This document shows, piece by piece, positions 49,674-61,700 of a DNA stretch of 64,000 bases. Within the stretch, counting starts at the first letter, position 1. The number at the start of each line of letters is the position of its first letter. Below the pieces are notes generated by a model that was not told the DNA's origin, searched no databases, and was given only the letters and a program-made list of their open reading frames with translations. The translations under genes and the position numbers were made by a program. Where the stretch lies: positions 130,352 to 194,351 of the forward strand of contig NW_019776024.1 in assembly GCF_001039355.2 (NCBI RefSeq). The letters are read 5' to 3'. This DNA is from Lingula anatina (Eukaryota; Brachiopoda; Lingulata; Lingulida; Lingulidae).

Positions 49674-50134
49674 GATACAGATTTGCATGTAGGCCATGTG
49701 GTCGCAGGATGTTTGCCAGGTAAACAAAGCTGACCTAGTTGAAGGGGGTCCCCACTACCTGTGAAGAGCAATGATAATGTAGCTCAAAGTCCACTGGAAG
49801 AAAACCCCCATGCAAAGGGGTGTGACAAAACCAGCTGATAACAGAGAACATGTGATTGCTGTCTGTACTGTTTTAGTTACTATATCAGTGGTGTTTCAGG
49901 CTGCTTGGAGTCTGCACTTGGGAGTTAAAACAAGTGCAATTGAAACTGATAACTGCGAGATGGCTATACCTGCATGATTATTTAGGAGAGGCAGTGGAAA
50001 CAGCTTTCATCTGCGAATATTAGATCTCAGGGCTTTATGCATTGGTGCACTGGGTCTACTTCCTACAAACAAAAGTGATGACTATTTCATGGTAATCTAT
50101 TACAAATCACTGACACTGCATAAAGAATAGAGAG
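49674..50134. other. Intergenic, presumed promoter of the downstream gene
   Basis: No repeat or gene recognised. Lies directly upstream of the start codon at 50135. Confidence 0.4.
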
Positions 50135-52420
50135 ATGTATGTTTACATAGCAGTTGCCAGTTTGGTGGTACTTGTCCTCAAGTTCCTCCTGACTCCAGAT
50201 CCAGACCCAGTGTGTGGTGTCTATGTGAAGCCAGGGAAGTGGTTTACCCTAAAGTACTATGCATTTCTGCTCCTGCTTAAGTTGAGACAGAGGAGGAATG
50301 CTGCCAATGCTGAGAGGGCAGGGTATGGAGTGAGGTCTAGGAACTCAGCGCAGGAGATGGATCGGGCACAGAGTTTGCCCCCTTCACATCCAAAGGTAAT
50401 TAGATAGAATATTAATTTCATTTTTATTCACTGTCTTAAAAGATCACTTTTATTGGCAAATTGCCAATGTTTGAATTGATTTCATTTAACGTACTTAAAA
50501 AGTTTGACAAGTATTTTTGCAACAAATGATGCTAGCCATTAAAAACAGAGTAAGATATAGTTTTATATTCTTTACCTGAAAAGTAATTGGTTTTGACAAG
50601 ATTTTAGTAGCCAGCAAATGAAAAATATTTGTAATTTCTTGTGAAAAAAGTCTGCTATAATTGTTCCAGGCAGTGGATGCTGTCTATTTCAATGGAGGAA
50701 ATGGGGAAGGTTGTTATTTTGTTGGTGCTACAGCAAGACGACACAAGAACATTGTACAGACACTGTTATATATCAGGGTATGTGTGGCTTATGCACCAAA
50801 GTACAGAATTTTTATGGGGATCTTTCCTTTCTCTGATCCTCTATTTTATCTCCGAGGTTGTTAAATCAAAGGTGCTATAAAAGCTAGGCTGTATCACTTG
50901 CATGTACCCCTCCAAATTGAAGTTAAATTTACAATAAAATGATGTTATACCAGAATCAACTTGGTCTGGAAACATGTTAATGCACCAAAGAATTTCTGGG
51001 GCTGGGTTAAGTGCCATGCTAACTTTCTGTATATAGGTACAGCGCAACAAAAATATATTAATTAAGAAATAAAATTGTCCTTATGTTCCTGTGTAGCTTG
51101 AAGATTTTGGAGTTTCAATTTTTTTGTTCCAGTTTCCAGATTTAGGTCTTCTAGAACTGACCACTCTTCCAGACACTTCCCTCCAGGGTACAGAGGAAGG
51201 TACTTTTGCCGCTGGAGGATTAAAATTTGAAGCAGTGAAACCAATGCAGACATGGAACTTGACATTTGATGGGAATATGAGGTATCATCATAGTCTAGAT
51301 ATTATAGTTATTCTATAAAGGATAGTCTGAAAAGTAAAAAAAAAAAACTATAACTTACTGATGGTCTGATAACCACTTTACTTGACAATCATTGATCATT
51401 TATGTTTTAAATGTTGCAGTTGAATTATTCCTGAAATCCACAATTAATAGTTTGCATCCCCAATCACTTTCAGAATAGTGAGAACAGGAGAAATAAAACA
51501 TGTGAGGTTCCTACTGGTCTGGACTGCTACCACAGACTACTTTGACTTTGACACAGATATGGAGAACCATGCTCTGGCTCAGGCCATAGCCAGAGAGAGG
51601 TGGACACGGACATTCTTTGATGCATTAAAAGTGTAAGTTTTCTGTTGTATCGATTTTTAAAAAAATGCTGTTATTTGTTTGAATTTAACATGCAAGTGGA
51701 AATGATTTAAAGTGTAACTTAAATTATATTGGATTAAGTAATATAATAACTAGTATGGTATAATTGTTTGCATGCATTCACTGAGTCTTTTTAATTACTG
51801 AAACTCAGTATTACACAATAATAGTTTCTTTCTCCAAAGAGATGCTTTAAAAGATTATAATTATAATCATAGACCATTCAGTTGAAATATGATAACTGTC
51901 GAGAAAAAAATGTATACAATTTTGACAATGATTTATATCACAATATTTCTAATACTTTTTTATTAGAGCTCACCAGACCCACTATGAACAGTTTGGCAGG
52001 ATTAGTGGCACAGTCCACATAGAGGGGGTGGGAGAGAAACAACTTGATGTTCAGGGAGTGAGAGACCATTCATATGGTGAGATAACAAGGGGACAGGAAA
52101 TTAAACACAAGCAGGGTGATAATGTTTCAACTTTTGTTTCTCTTGCACAGTGAGAATGAATCACGCAAGAGTTTTCAAAATATTATGCTCCCATTCTTCT
52201 AATTAATGGATTTCCATTTATAAGTAATAGAAAAGCCTGGATAAGAAGTATCTAACAAGATTTTGATTTCCTGGTAAATTTGACTTCACCACAGGTAATA
52301 TCAGAGACTGGAAAGATCTCCACCGCTACTGCATACAGTATATTCAGCTAGAGGACGGGACAGCTGTGTGCTTTGGGCTGATTTGTTTTCCCAAAACTAT
52401 GAGCAGGTGAGGAATATGTC

Positions 52421-52469
<49 letters not shown>

Positions 52470-53841
52470 CTGGGAGAGTAGAGTACTCATTAGACTTTCC
52501 AAATGTTCATTTCTCCCCCATATACAGTTTACAACTTGGGTCTGCTATGATAACGTAATAAATATATCAAGTGTATTTTTGCCATTTTAGTGGATTTCCA
52601 TTCATTGATACTTCCATATTTTAGGTTACTTATTGGTTATGTGTTCCATCCTGATGGAAGGAAAGATATGGTGTCTTCCACTGATTTTGAATTCATTAAG
52701 TTTGGGCAAGATGGACATCCACCAGATGTATTTAACTGTAGATTCACTGCAGGTTAGTGACTATGTTAAGAATGTATTCACTGTATTTAGTACGGAGTGA
52801 TTAAATATCTGATTAATTTACTGTTTTAAGCTCAAAAGTTGCTTTTTTGCTTGTTTTACCATAAATGCTCTAAAAGCTTAAACTATTTGATGGCCAAAGT
52901 TTCTTTATGCTCATTAACATCATTTCATACAAAGCCTCACCTGAGCCTTCAGTATCACACTGGCTGTAATCACATTCACGTTAAATGCAATAAACCCATT
53001 ACATTCTGCTAGTTCATTAGACACAATCTCAGTCATGATCAACACAATCAGCAACATCAGTCAACACAGTCATATCCTGAACAGCAGTCACATCCAGGAC
53101 TGTCAGCAGTCAATTTCAGGACTAACAGTAGTCAAGTCAGACACAAAAAGCAATTATGCTCAGTACAATTATCAGTGGTACTTGACAACCAGATTTTTGT
53201 GTCTTCATATCACAGCAAAGAAAACCTATGCTTTAAGATGTGAAGTGGTGGACCAGGCCCACTTCTTCATAGGAGATGGACGAGATGCTCGGATCCATGA
53301 GCGCCTGTGTAAGTTCACTGTCAATGGAGTCACTGGATGGGGAATTAGTGAGTGGGATTACAGGTGAGATAATGAATGAATGAAAAGATATGTGGTGGTA
53401 TTACAAAAAAGATTGTAAATAAGTTAATATACATTCTGATTAAGTGAATGTATTTAGTCATCCATAAGAATTAGAATGAGAACTATTCCTAGTTGTATGG
53501 CAGTATATCTGGTGACTAATCAATCCATATCATTACATAGAGAAAGGTCTCAGGTTGAGACTGCAAAGTCAGTCAGGTGGTAATGTAAGTTCTAGTATCA
53601 GAGTTATATGTAGTTCTTACTCATTCTGATTGTTCTAAATGTGTAAAAGGCAGAATGAAAGTGATTTCTTAACTAATCAAAGAGATTTCTTAACTTATCA
53701 AAGAATTTCTCTATTTTTTTTTCTATCCTTTATGATTTCTACTTATGTCAATGCTGCAGTAACTTTATATTGAAGTTTGATAAGTGACTTATCTTATTAT
53801 GATTCAGGCACAATGCATTTCATCCTGATCATTTCGAGTGA
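50135..53841 (+). CDS. Membrane-anchored CrtC/AttH-like (lipocalin-type) protein, function unknown
   Basis: Nine coding exons, phases consistent: 50135-50395, 50670-50777, 51133-51281, 51474-51632, 51967-52076, 52295-52406, 52625-52752, 53216-53363, 53808-53841 (402 aa). Residues 3-20 are a hydrophobic anchor or signal, followed by a basic segment (LRQRR). The rest has the run of features seen in the hydroxyneurosporene-synthase (CrtC)/AttH-like superfamily: MQTWNLTFDG, then VQGVRDHSYG with IRDWKDLHRY, then GWGISEWDYR near the C-terminus. The family forms tandem lipocalin-like barrels; bacterial members hydrate carotenoids, but animal members lack a settled function. The superfamily link is by motif resemblance, moderate confidence; the gene structure itself is solid. 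The gene is convergent with the GH3 gene. Confidence 0.82.
52417..52467. repeat. (AAT)n microsatellite
   Basis: Uninterrupted AAT/ATA run in intron 6 of the CrtC/AttH-like gene. Confidence 0.92.
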
Positions 53842-54019
53842 ATGTGTGGTGGAGTATCTAAGAAAAAGTGACACTACCAGTTGCCTATTCATCAGTGTTT
53901 TTTCGAGATCTTTGACCCACTATTGCCTCTAAATATATGCACCACAAGTCCAACAAGTGACATGGAAATTGGAGATTGCGGGCATTTGTGTTGTATCCAG
54001 TTCAGATTAACGGACAGAG

Positions 54020-54230
54020 ACTTAGGGTGTATTCCCAGAGATTTAGATCGATCCAGGGATTAAGATTTAGATCGACCTAACTCCCTGGGGGTTCAAGCTA
54101 AATTGCAGTTGCCCCCTTACAGCTTTCAGTAGGCGGGACAGACGCTTAAGCTAGCTAAGCTGACAGTAATCTAGTGAGACTCCACACAGGGATAGATCGA
54201 TCTAAAATCTATGGAAATGGGGTCTGAATA
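54020..54230. mobile_element. MITE with TAGATCGATC-type inverted ends, copy 1
   Basis: Inner ends read AGATTTAGATCGA.. and ..TCGATCTAAAATCT. Internal sequence (CTAACTCCCTGGGGGTTCA, GACAGTAATCTAGTGAGACTCC) is shared with 61495-61700. It lies in the 3' region between two convergent genes. No coding capacity. Confidence 0.75.
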
Positions 54231-54502
54231 ATAAAAAACGTCCCGTTTTCATTTGAGTATAAAAACTCTGGTCTCTTGCTAAAGGTACCAATGCAAATGC
54301 TTTCGATCTGTTGCATTTTTTTTTTAATTGTCAAATTATACATTTATTCGAAATCTTCATCAGTTGCCATATCAATAAATGTCACTAAGCCATTTGACTT
54401 TGATTTGTTAAATTAGAATAACGTGCACGGTTCTTATAAGGGATTGTTATTGAACTGTTTTGCAGAGTTTGTACTGATATAATGAAAAAAGGAACCTTCA
54501 AA

Positions 54503-57500
54503 TTAACTTTGCTCTATTGTTGAGAATGTTTCGTGAGCGCACATTTCCGACATGAGGTGTTGTAGGAATTCTTCCCTCCTCAAAACGCGTGGCATTTTAA
54601 ACTGTTGGTTGTGGGTGCCATGCGATAGTTTTGTTTTCAACTTTTGGAATGCTCCCTGTTTTACTTGGACAACATGCATTCCAGCAGCGCTTCCGTTTTT
54701 CCGCATCGTTTGGTAGACGCCAAAAACTTCGCACAGGCTTTCATCCACCTGAAAATATATCAACCATTTGGAATGGAAATATTTACTCAGAAGACGTGTG
54801 AATGATGGTCTATTTGTCATCTTGATACAGTTCAAGTTGAACACTTTTATGTACACAATATTTATTATGCATCATTATCCCTTGGTGTTAAGTCTAGTAT
54901 ATATTTTACTTGCCTTATTTTTATGAATTTGCATCAGAATTTCACAGTCCACCTCCAAGAAGAGCACGTAATGATTGGTCCCCAGGGAACGGCCTAGAGA
55001 AAGCCCCAATATCATAAGTAAAAAAACAGGATACCCTCACAAAGAGGTATTTATACCATATTATATTGGCATTATACACCGACCCCAATTATGGTAACGA
55101 TAAAATGAAATTATTTAATAAAATAAGAAAAAAACTAGTACTCGAGACTTTAAACTATGTTTAGATATGCATTGTTAGTAATCATGTTAAATCTTGTTAT
55201 TTGCCTTAATTACTTCTAAGTTTTATGGGATGTCAGCATTAGACATTGGTTTGATAATCTAACATACATAATTCATTTATTCCTCTGGAATTTTTGAACA
55301 AATAACCAATCACTTAAATCTATATAGTAGAGAAACTGTATATACTAAATCTTACCCAACATTCTTTCTAAGACAACGCTTTCTGTCGCCGTGTAATCAA
55401 TCAGTTTAATGCCTTCCCACGTCGCCTCTGCACGTATTATGGCGTCGTAGAATACGCTCTCTGGAGTCTTCTCATTCTTAATATTTAACATCTGCCCTAG
55501 CCTAGTAACAATCATACATATATCCTCAGGTAATTTTATGAAATAAGGGTTCTTAAATAACATCGAACCAGGTGCCTGAATAGTAGTGTGTCACTGTATA
55601 GTTTAATCAAAATTCTCAGAACTTTTTGAGGGATGTTCTTATTCCAACTAGCTTGTTTTTTAGAATGCATGCCAGGTAAGACTTAATTAAAAACAAAGAA
55701 CAGGGTCACTGTATTATTTACCTATACTGAATATCAATGACCGGGCACTGATAAAAGAAGTCGACCACTCTGACGATGTCCCCCAGCCTGTACCTGTACA
55801 TCCCCCGCATGTTGGTCAGTACCAGCTCGTAGTCACGGCCTTTGACAACCTGGTGAAAGATAACAAATACTTGTAGCAAAAACAATAAAAATAAATAATG
55901 GTGATTATAATAATAGTAATAGGTTCAGGATTTTGCTTGGTAATTGAAATATTTGTTGCAGCAATGACAATTTTCACAAGAAGGACATACATTGAATTGA
56001 TATTTTGCAAAATGAAAAATGTTTTCTTCTAAGCTCTAATTATGTACGTTATTATGTTCACTTACGTCACTATTGTTGCTGAAACACACTTCAAACAGGC
56101 ATTGCGACTTCTTCAAAATCTCAACAAACGCATTACAGAAAAAATAGTAGCTTTCCAAGTTATATCTTTTACAATGAATATGGTTATATGACATCTCACC
56201 TGATGCATAAGCAAAGTGTCTGGTTGTTCCTCTTTACAGTTCTCTGCTGGTATAAACTCATAGAAATTCCACTGTGGAAGCATGACATACGAATCATCGG
56301 CAGACATGGAAAAACCTATCATGCCCTCAGAAGCCAAATAAAGAGAGTTTCTAATTGGAAGACCTTTCGCATATTTTTCTTCTAAAAGCTTGGCATAATT
56401 CATATGACTTCCTGAGCGAATGCAACCGATTCGCTCAACAAGGGGCCATATGCGACTTACTATCCCTTCAAATCCTTTACTGAACTCTGCTCTCAGTTCC
56501 ATTGCTCTCTGTGGATCCGGTGATAACCGCTGGTTCAGGTCAGATCGAATGCTGTCATCAATAGAGAGGGAAGGATCTATCTGCCCCTTTTCAATGTCAT
56601 CACAAATTTGTTTCCAATCCTCTTCCAGAACTTTGAAGAAGGTGTAGCCCATTGAAGCCATAAAGGTATCAACCACGTTCACCTCTCGCTCTCTCGCGCC
56701 AAAGACGGCATGTATGTACATCGTTTCCCTCTCTTTGATATGCCCCAACTGAGCCGACAACGGGGTAGTTGTAAAAGGATAGCTTGCCCCTAAATAGTTA
56801 CTGATCGATCCCCTCGGCAAACCCTGCTTCCGGTCAGCGGGTGGCGAGCTGCCACGAACATAGATGACTCGCTTCAGAGCCAACATATTCCAGTAATCTA
56901 CTCCTTTGTAAAAGTAGTAACAAGCAGCATCGAAAAAGAAGCGCCCTTTATAATCCTCTAAAATAGGCAGTCTCTTGTTTCTGCCGGTGGTTCCACTTGT
57001 CATAGCGAAAAATACCACTTTTTGGGACGACAGGACATTTTCCTGGCCGTTATCTATCATATCAATGTAGGGTTCAAAGTGTGCGTAATTGGTCAGAGGG
57101 TGTGATTTGATGTACTCATTCGGAGAACTGAACGCCTTGAAGTTGTATTTCCTTCCGTAAAGGGTTTCAGCATTGCGCCTCATTACGCTGAAGAAGACAT
57201 TTCTCTGTGTGTTTTGAATGTCTTTGGACATTTTTTGCAATTTTGGGAAAGATAGCTTTCCTACTATTATCATGAGGACAACAAAGAGATACTGGACCAG
57301 GAGGCTGGTGAGCGTGTGTGATGATGACGGATTTCGTCGAGAGATGTCCAGACAAACTATGCTGCACAGGGCTGCAGTGGTGGCGCAAAGAGCTAGAAAA
57401 ACATTTGCATACAGAAACATCATTCCACTAAAAGTCAAGCGTTATAAATATCACATATATATTAACGCTGACACAATATTCTAAATCATTTTCTTAGTTT

Positions 57501-58231
57501 TGTTTTCTTGGTATTTAAATGTAGGGAACACGTATGCGAACTTGTTTGTGTTACAGTGACTGATGCCTGTTGCCCCGGTATGCGATGCTACGTGATATCA
57601 CGATTAAAAACCACCCCCTTAGAGCAATAAGGGTTTTTAAAAAGAACAATAGGGTTAAATAAAAATGCTCTATTTAACTAGTCTTGAGATATAAGAGGAG
57701 ACATAAACATCTTTTCAACTTGCGATACAGAATTTAAATTGCAACCGCTCACGCCAGCGATATATTTCTCTTTAAATAAATTATTTTTCTCAGATTTGAC
57801 GTACAGGGTATGTTGTTCCCACCAAATAATAATCTGTTCTACTTCCCTAAGTCTAGTACAAATATTGTTTAACATCCATTGCTTAAGTCAGGTACCGGTA
57901 CCAGTATGTCAATGGTTTTGTGAAAATTATCATAGTAAAATAGCGAAAAACGAATATATTTCCAATCCGAAAATGATTCAGGAAAAAGAGATATATTAGC
58001 ACTTCGTGAGTAAAAAAAAAAAATAATGGAAGTCAGGTTGACTTGTTACAGAAAGAAAAGTTTGCTGAGATCTTGCACAGTCTGTGACTTACCCGTGCAG
58101 ACACAAAGCGTCAAAGACGTGGAATACAGTTCTAAAGTCTTGTGGCATAACAGAGCTGCACAGACGGCAAATATTACCCCACTTCCGAGAAATATAGTCC
58201 TCCATGATGCGTGTTTTCCTCTCACTGCCAT
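54503..58231 (-). CDS. GH3-domain-containing protein (GHDC-like)
   Basis: Preferred model: 58231-58093, 57392-56200, 55849-55722, 55501-55356, 54993-54914, 54748-54503 (643 aa), phases consistent. A symmetric 54-bp candidate exon at 56119-56066 would add 18 residues (ILKKSQCLFEVCFSNNSD). An alternative start at 57438 would read straight into the large exon. Two hydrophobic segments precede the GH3 domain. GH3 motifs: MTSGTTGRNK (nucleotide-binding loop, ~177-186), YLASEGMIG, and YELVLTNMRGMYRYRLGDIV followed by LGQMLNIKNEKTPE. The C-terminal region resembles GH3 tails (VDESLCEVF, FKMPRV). Plant GH3 enzymes conjugate acids to amino acids via adenylates; animal GHDC has no established reaction. 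The intron between 54993-54914 and the last exon appears to use a GC donor. Confidence 0.88.
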
Positions 58232-59281
58232 GATAACTGCTGGCAGAAGGGGGCGTTAAGTTTGTATTATATAACTAGGTCATTGCTTGAATCACAAGGA
58301 TTGCATGGTGCCCCCATACGACAGGATCCTCTGTTCCCGTAAGTTTATCTGTTAAGTTTATCAATATGTGCATAAATTAAGTGGGGCAATTCCCGTATCA
58401 TGCTGCGTCTTGATTCAAGTTTCGAAAAAAAAAACATTGCAAATTATGCAGTCTCTCAGTGGGGGATGCATAATGGGCCCACGACAAAAATTGTACATGT
58501 ATTGGGTGTGGCGCTGTATAATTTTCTTTTTGGCTCAGAATCTGTCAGCAAAAATATGAAATATGATAGGCTCTTCTGCTTTTTTCATGCCTGTTGAGGG
58601 CCATAACTTTGCAACAAAGGGGGCAAATATTTAAACAAAAAGATAGTGGTGGATTTACAAATTAAAAATTGAAATGCCTTATTGACATCTAAAGCTCAAA
58701 TGGGCATTTACCTGATTAAAAATTGTATTTCTGGGTATGTACTACGCAGTTCTCTGATGCATTATAACTTCAAAGAGAAAAAACTCTTAGAACAACTGAA
58801 TATTCACTCTAAAGTATGAGTTTTGACGTGTGTGGGATGGGATGGGATACTATATGCGAGTTACTGACCTTCTTGGTGTGATTAAAACCTCCGCTATTTT
58901 CGAATGTTTCGATTTATTGGTAATGTTTTTTAAGCTGGTAGACACACCACGTTCTACTTTGGTTTTTCAGTTAGTTCTTTGATATTATACTGTACAGTAG
59001 ACTACTGAAAACTCGTGCTAACAGCTTTAATTGGCAGTGTTTATTTATTCATTTATTATTTGTACACGTTTTCTAAAAACAACATTTAATATTTTAAACT
59101 GTTTTTTAGAAATAAGGTTATGGCAAGCGATCTTTTTTATTTGGTTGATAATTAACAGGAGCATACACTAATTAAAAACAATAGAGATTATTAAAAACTT
59201 AGATAAAAGAAAAATTGTCTATTAGAGTCATATTTTGAAAAGTCGTCATTTCCATAGTGAGTAAAGAGTCCTGTCTGACTT
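58232..59281. other. Intergenic, GH3 gene upstream region
   Basis: Between the GH3 start exon and the stop of the next minus-strand gene. No further gene or repeat recognised. Confidence 0.5.
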
Positions 59282-60579
59282 TCAGCGCCATTCCCCGTCC
59301 TGGTGGTACCACATAAACCATTGGTAAGGCATGGTCAGTTGTAAGCCAGCAGAGCTGAAAGAGAAGACCCGAAATATGAATAGTAAATAGTTTGATAGGG
59401 AGAGACAATGATAATAAATCGGCATCATGTCTACATTGCGAATAAAAGAAAACAAAACGTGACAATTATAAAATTAATTAATCTATTTATTTTACAATTT
59501 TAATAAGCGGTATTTGGATAGTAGACGCACTTACTCTACAATTATTCCGAGCTCTTTAGCAAAATCTTCATCCTGGAAGAATGCGACATGTTCATTGTTG
59601 ATAAATATAGAAGTATTTAAAATGAGTCGATGAACTATCTACGTGTCTGCTTCATAAGTTTGTCTCAAAGCTTTTAATTGTTTTGTTTTTTTTTCATCTG
59701 TTACGTAATGATTCTCGATCCTATTGCGTTGGTGCCTATCAGTCAGTAAAGTGACTAAACCTATTAAGTAAGATTGCATACGAAAGAACATCAAAATTAG
59801 AAATTATAATTAAAATTTGAGAGGATTTTGATGGATTTTTCTTACTTGCTCCTTTCTGGCCCTTTCAATACGGCCCTCTATTATTTCCCACAACTCTATG
59901 CCGCACACGTCCAAGGTGGTGACCAAGTCAAAAAACTCTCTGGGGCTTTTTGTTTGCTCAGCATAAGACAATTTTTCTACATCAGTGAAATGAACTTTCC
60001 GCGGCACACTAGGGATAAAACAATAAAAATATAACAGAACGTTTTCTCATTCTTTAGTTTTGCGATGAATTCTGCGCGCGTGCCTCCAGACACCATGCAG
60101 CTACCTTTGTTTATATTAAATGTGGTTATGTAAGAAACGTTTAAGTTTTTATTAGTGGATATAACATTGACAAATATTTTGATTGAAACACGGGTTACTT
60201 ACCAGACTTCATTGGCATCATCGGTCTGAATAAGAAAAGTGTCAAATGTATGTAATCGTTTTAAAAAGCTATACAAGTTAAATTTTAATTAATAAGTGGG
60301 CCAAAATGACATGTAGGCCTATGCTAGACCATCTCTATGTTTGCTGGAAATGGAGGGAAATGTTATCACATTCTATATACTTAGTTCCGATTCAGTCGCT
60401 TTTGTTGTCAAATCTGAAACGTATTTATTTGACTTTTGTATGCTTACCTTAGAATCGATGTTCCTGTGCTTGATAAATTCACTGCAGCATTGAACTGCAA
60501 AAAACGCTAGGTAAGAGAGAACAAACATTGTCAACAAATCCGTTACTCTTTTAGCAAAAAAAATTGCCAAAGCAACCAT
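59282..60579 (-). CDS. Small single-pass membrane protein, unknown family
   Basis: Five coding exons in phase: 60579-60448, 60225-60203, 60008-59846, 59572-59535, 59354-59282 (142 aa). Residues ~10-30 form one hydrophobic helix (LLTMFVLSYLAFFAVQCC), then a charged soluble part (PRKVHFTDVEKLSYAEQTK, IEGRIERARKEQ) and a Trp-rich C-terminus (PYQWFMWYHQDGEWR). I recognise no family. Support comes from five consecutive exons with good donors and acceptors and matching phases, including a 23-bp microexon; chance agreement is unlikely but transcript evidence is absent. Same strand as the GH3 gene but a separate stop codon. Confidence 0.6.
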
Positions 60580-61494
60580 TTCGTTGTTAAGACACTGACG
60601 TCATAAAGCTCTTGAAAGATGTCACAAGAGAATGTCGACAATACACGTCATGACGTCAAATTGTAATAGGGCTCAGATAGGAACTAAAACTCATATAAGC
60701 TTTGTCCAAAAAAAGTAAACTAGATATCCCTTTGTGTCAAAATGGGCTATATTCTGAGCAAATATACAGACACAAAATAGCACAAAATATTGATTGCAAT
60801 AAGTTAAACATACTAGCATGAATGTCAAAATTGATAGAATCAGTGGCTTGATAAAACATCACTTCAGATTCATCGTCGGTACGGCGATTTATCGGTCAAG
60901 GAATTATCAACATCCCTCCTCTTCCCATAGTGATGAGTTTTGTGGAAGTGGTGTATCAAGGGGATATTTACCTGCATGGTGGAAGACGCACATGAAGTTT
61001 TTTTTAATTAAGTACTGTATTTCAACAACAAACGGATTTTCGTCATATCTGCTTGTGTGCTGAACGTGAACATTCGTGAACAGTTTCAGCCACAACCTCT
61101 CAACTAAAATGAGTGATACCTGTTGTGATTTGCATGACAATAAGAAGCTCAGCGCTGTGCGAGCTGTCGTCCAGAATACTCACTTGGCAGTTGAACTCAG
61201 TTGGATGAAGACGCAACAGTATGTGTAGTGCTGCAGCATGCTTCAGGTCGGGTTTTTATAAGAGGTTGAAGCAAATACATCGTTTTGTAAGTATCACTAC
61301 TTCTTCAACGGCCTCTGCCATTAAAAACTAAAGGCGCAGACGAATTTACGGCAAATATTCATAACACGACCTTTTGTAATATTACTTCAATGTCACTCAG
61401 AATATCAGAATGTCATTGTGTTGGTTTTGATTATAAAGCTTTGGGACTGCAGGTACACAGAAGAAATGATACTCTGCGCATATCTTTCACCCCA
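60580..61494. other. Intergenic, no gene seen
   Basis: Short frames at 60818-61140 on both strands overlap one another and have no splice or family support. Confidence 0.5.
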
Positions 61495-61700
61495 TTCTCA
61501 TAGATTAGATCGACCTACATTGGATCGACCTAACTCCCTGGGGGTTCACGCTAAATAGCTGTCAGCCGGGCGGACACGAAAGTTAATCACCACTTGCAGC
61601 TTGTAGTAGGCGGGGACGGACACTTAAGGCGGATTATCTGACAGTAATCTAGTGAGACTCCCCGCGGTGATAGATCGATCTAAAAGTTGTGAGAACAGAG
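61495..61700. mobile_element. MITE with TAGATCGATC-type inverted ends, copy 2
   Basis: Shares the core and both ends with 54020-54230: TTAGATCGACC at the left, GATAGATCGATCTAAAA at the right, with CTAACTCCCTGGGGGTTCA inside. The internal part differs by small insertions. Confidence 0.75.
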
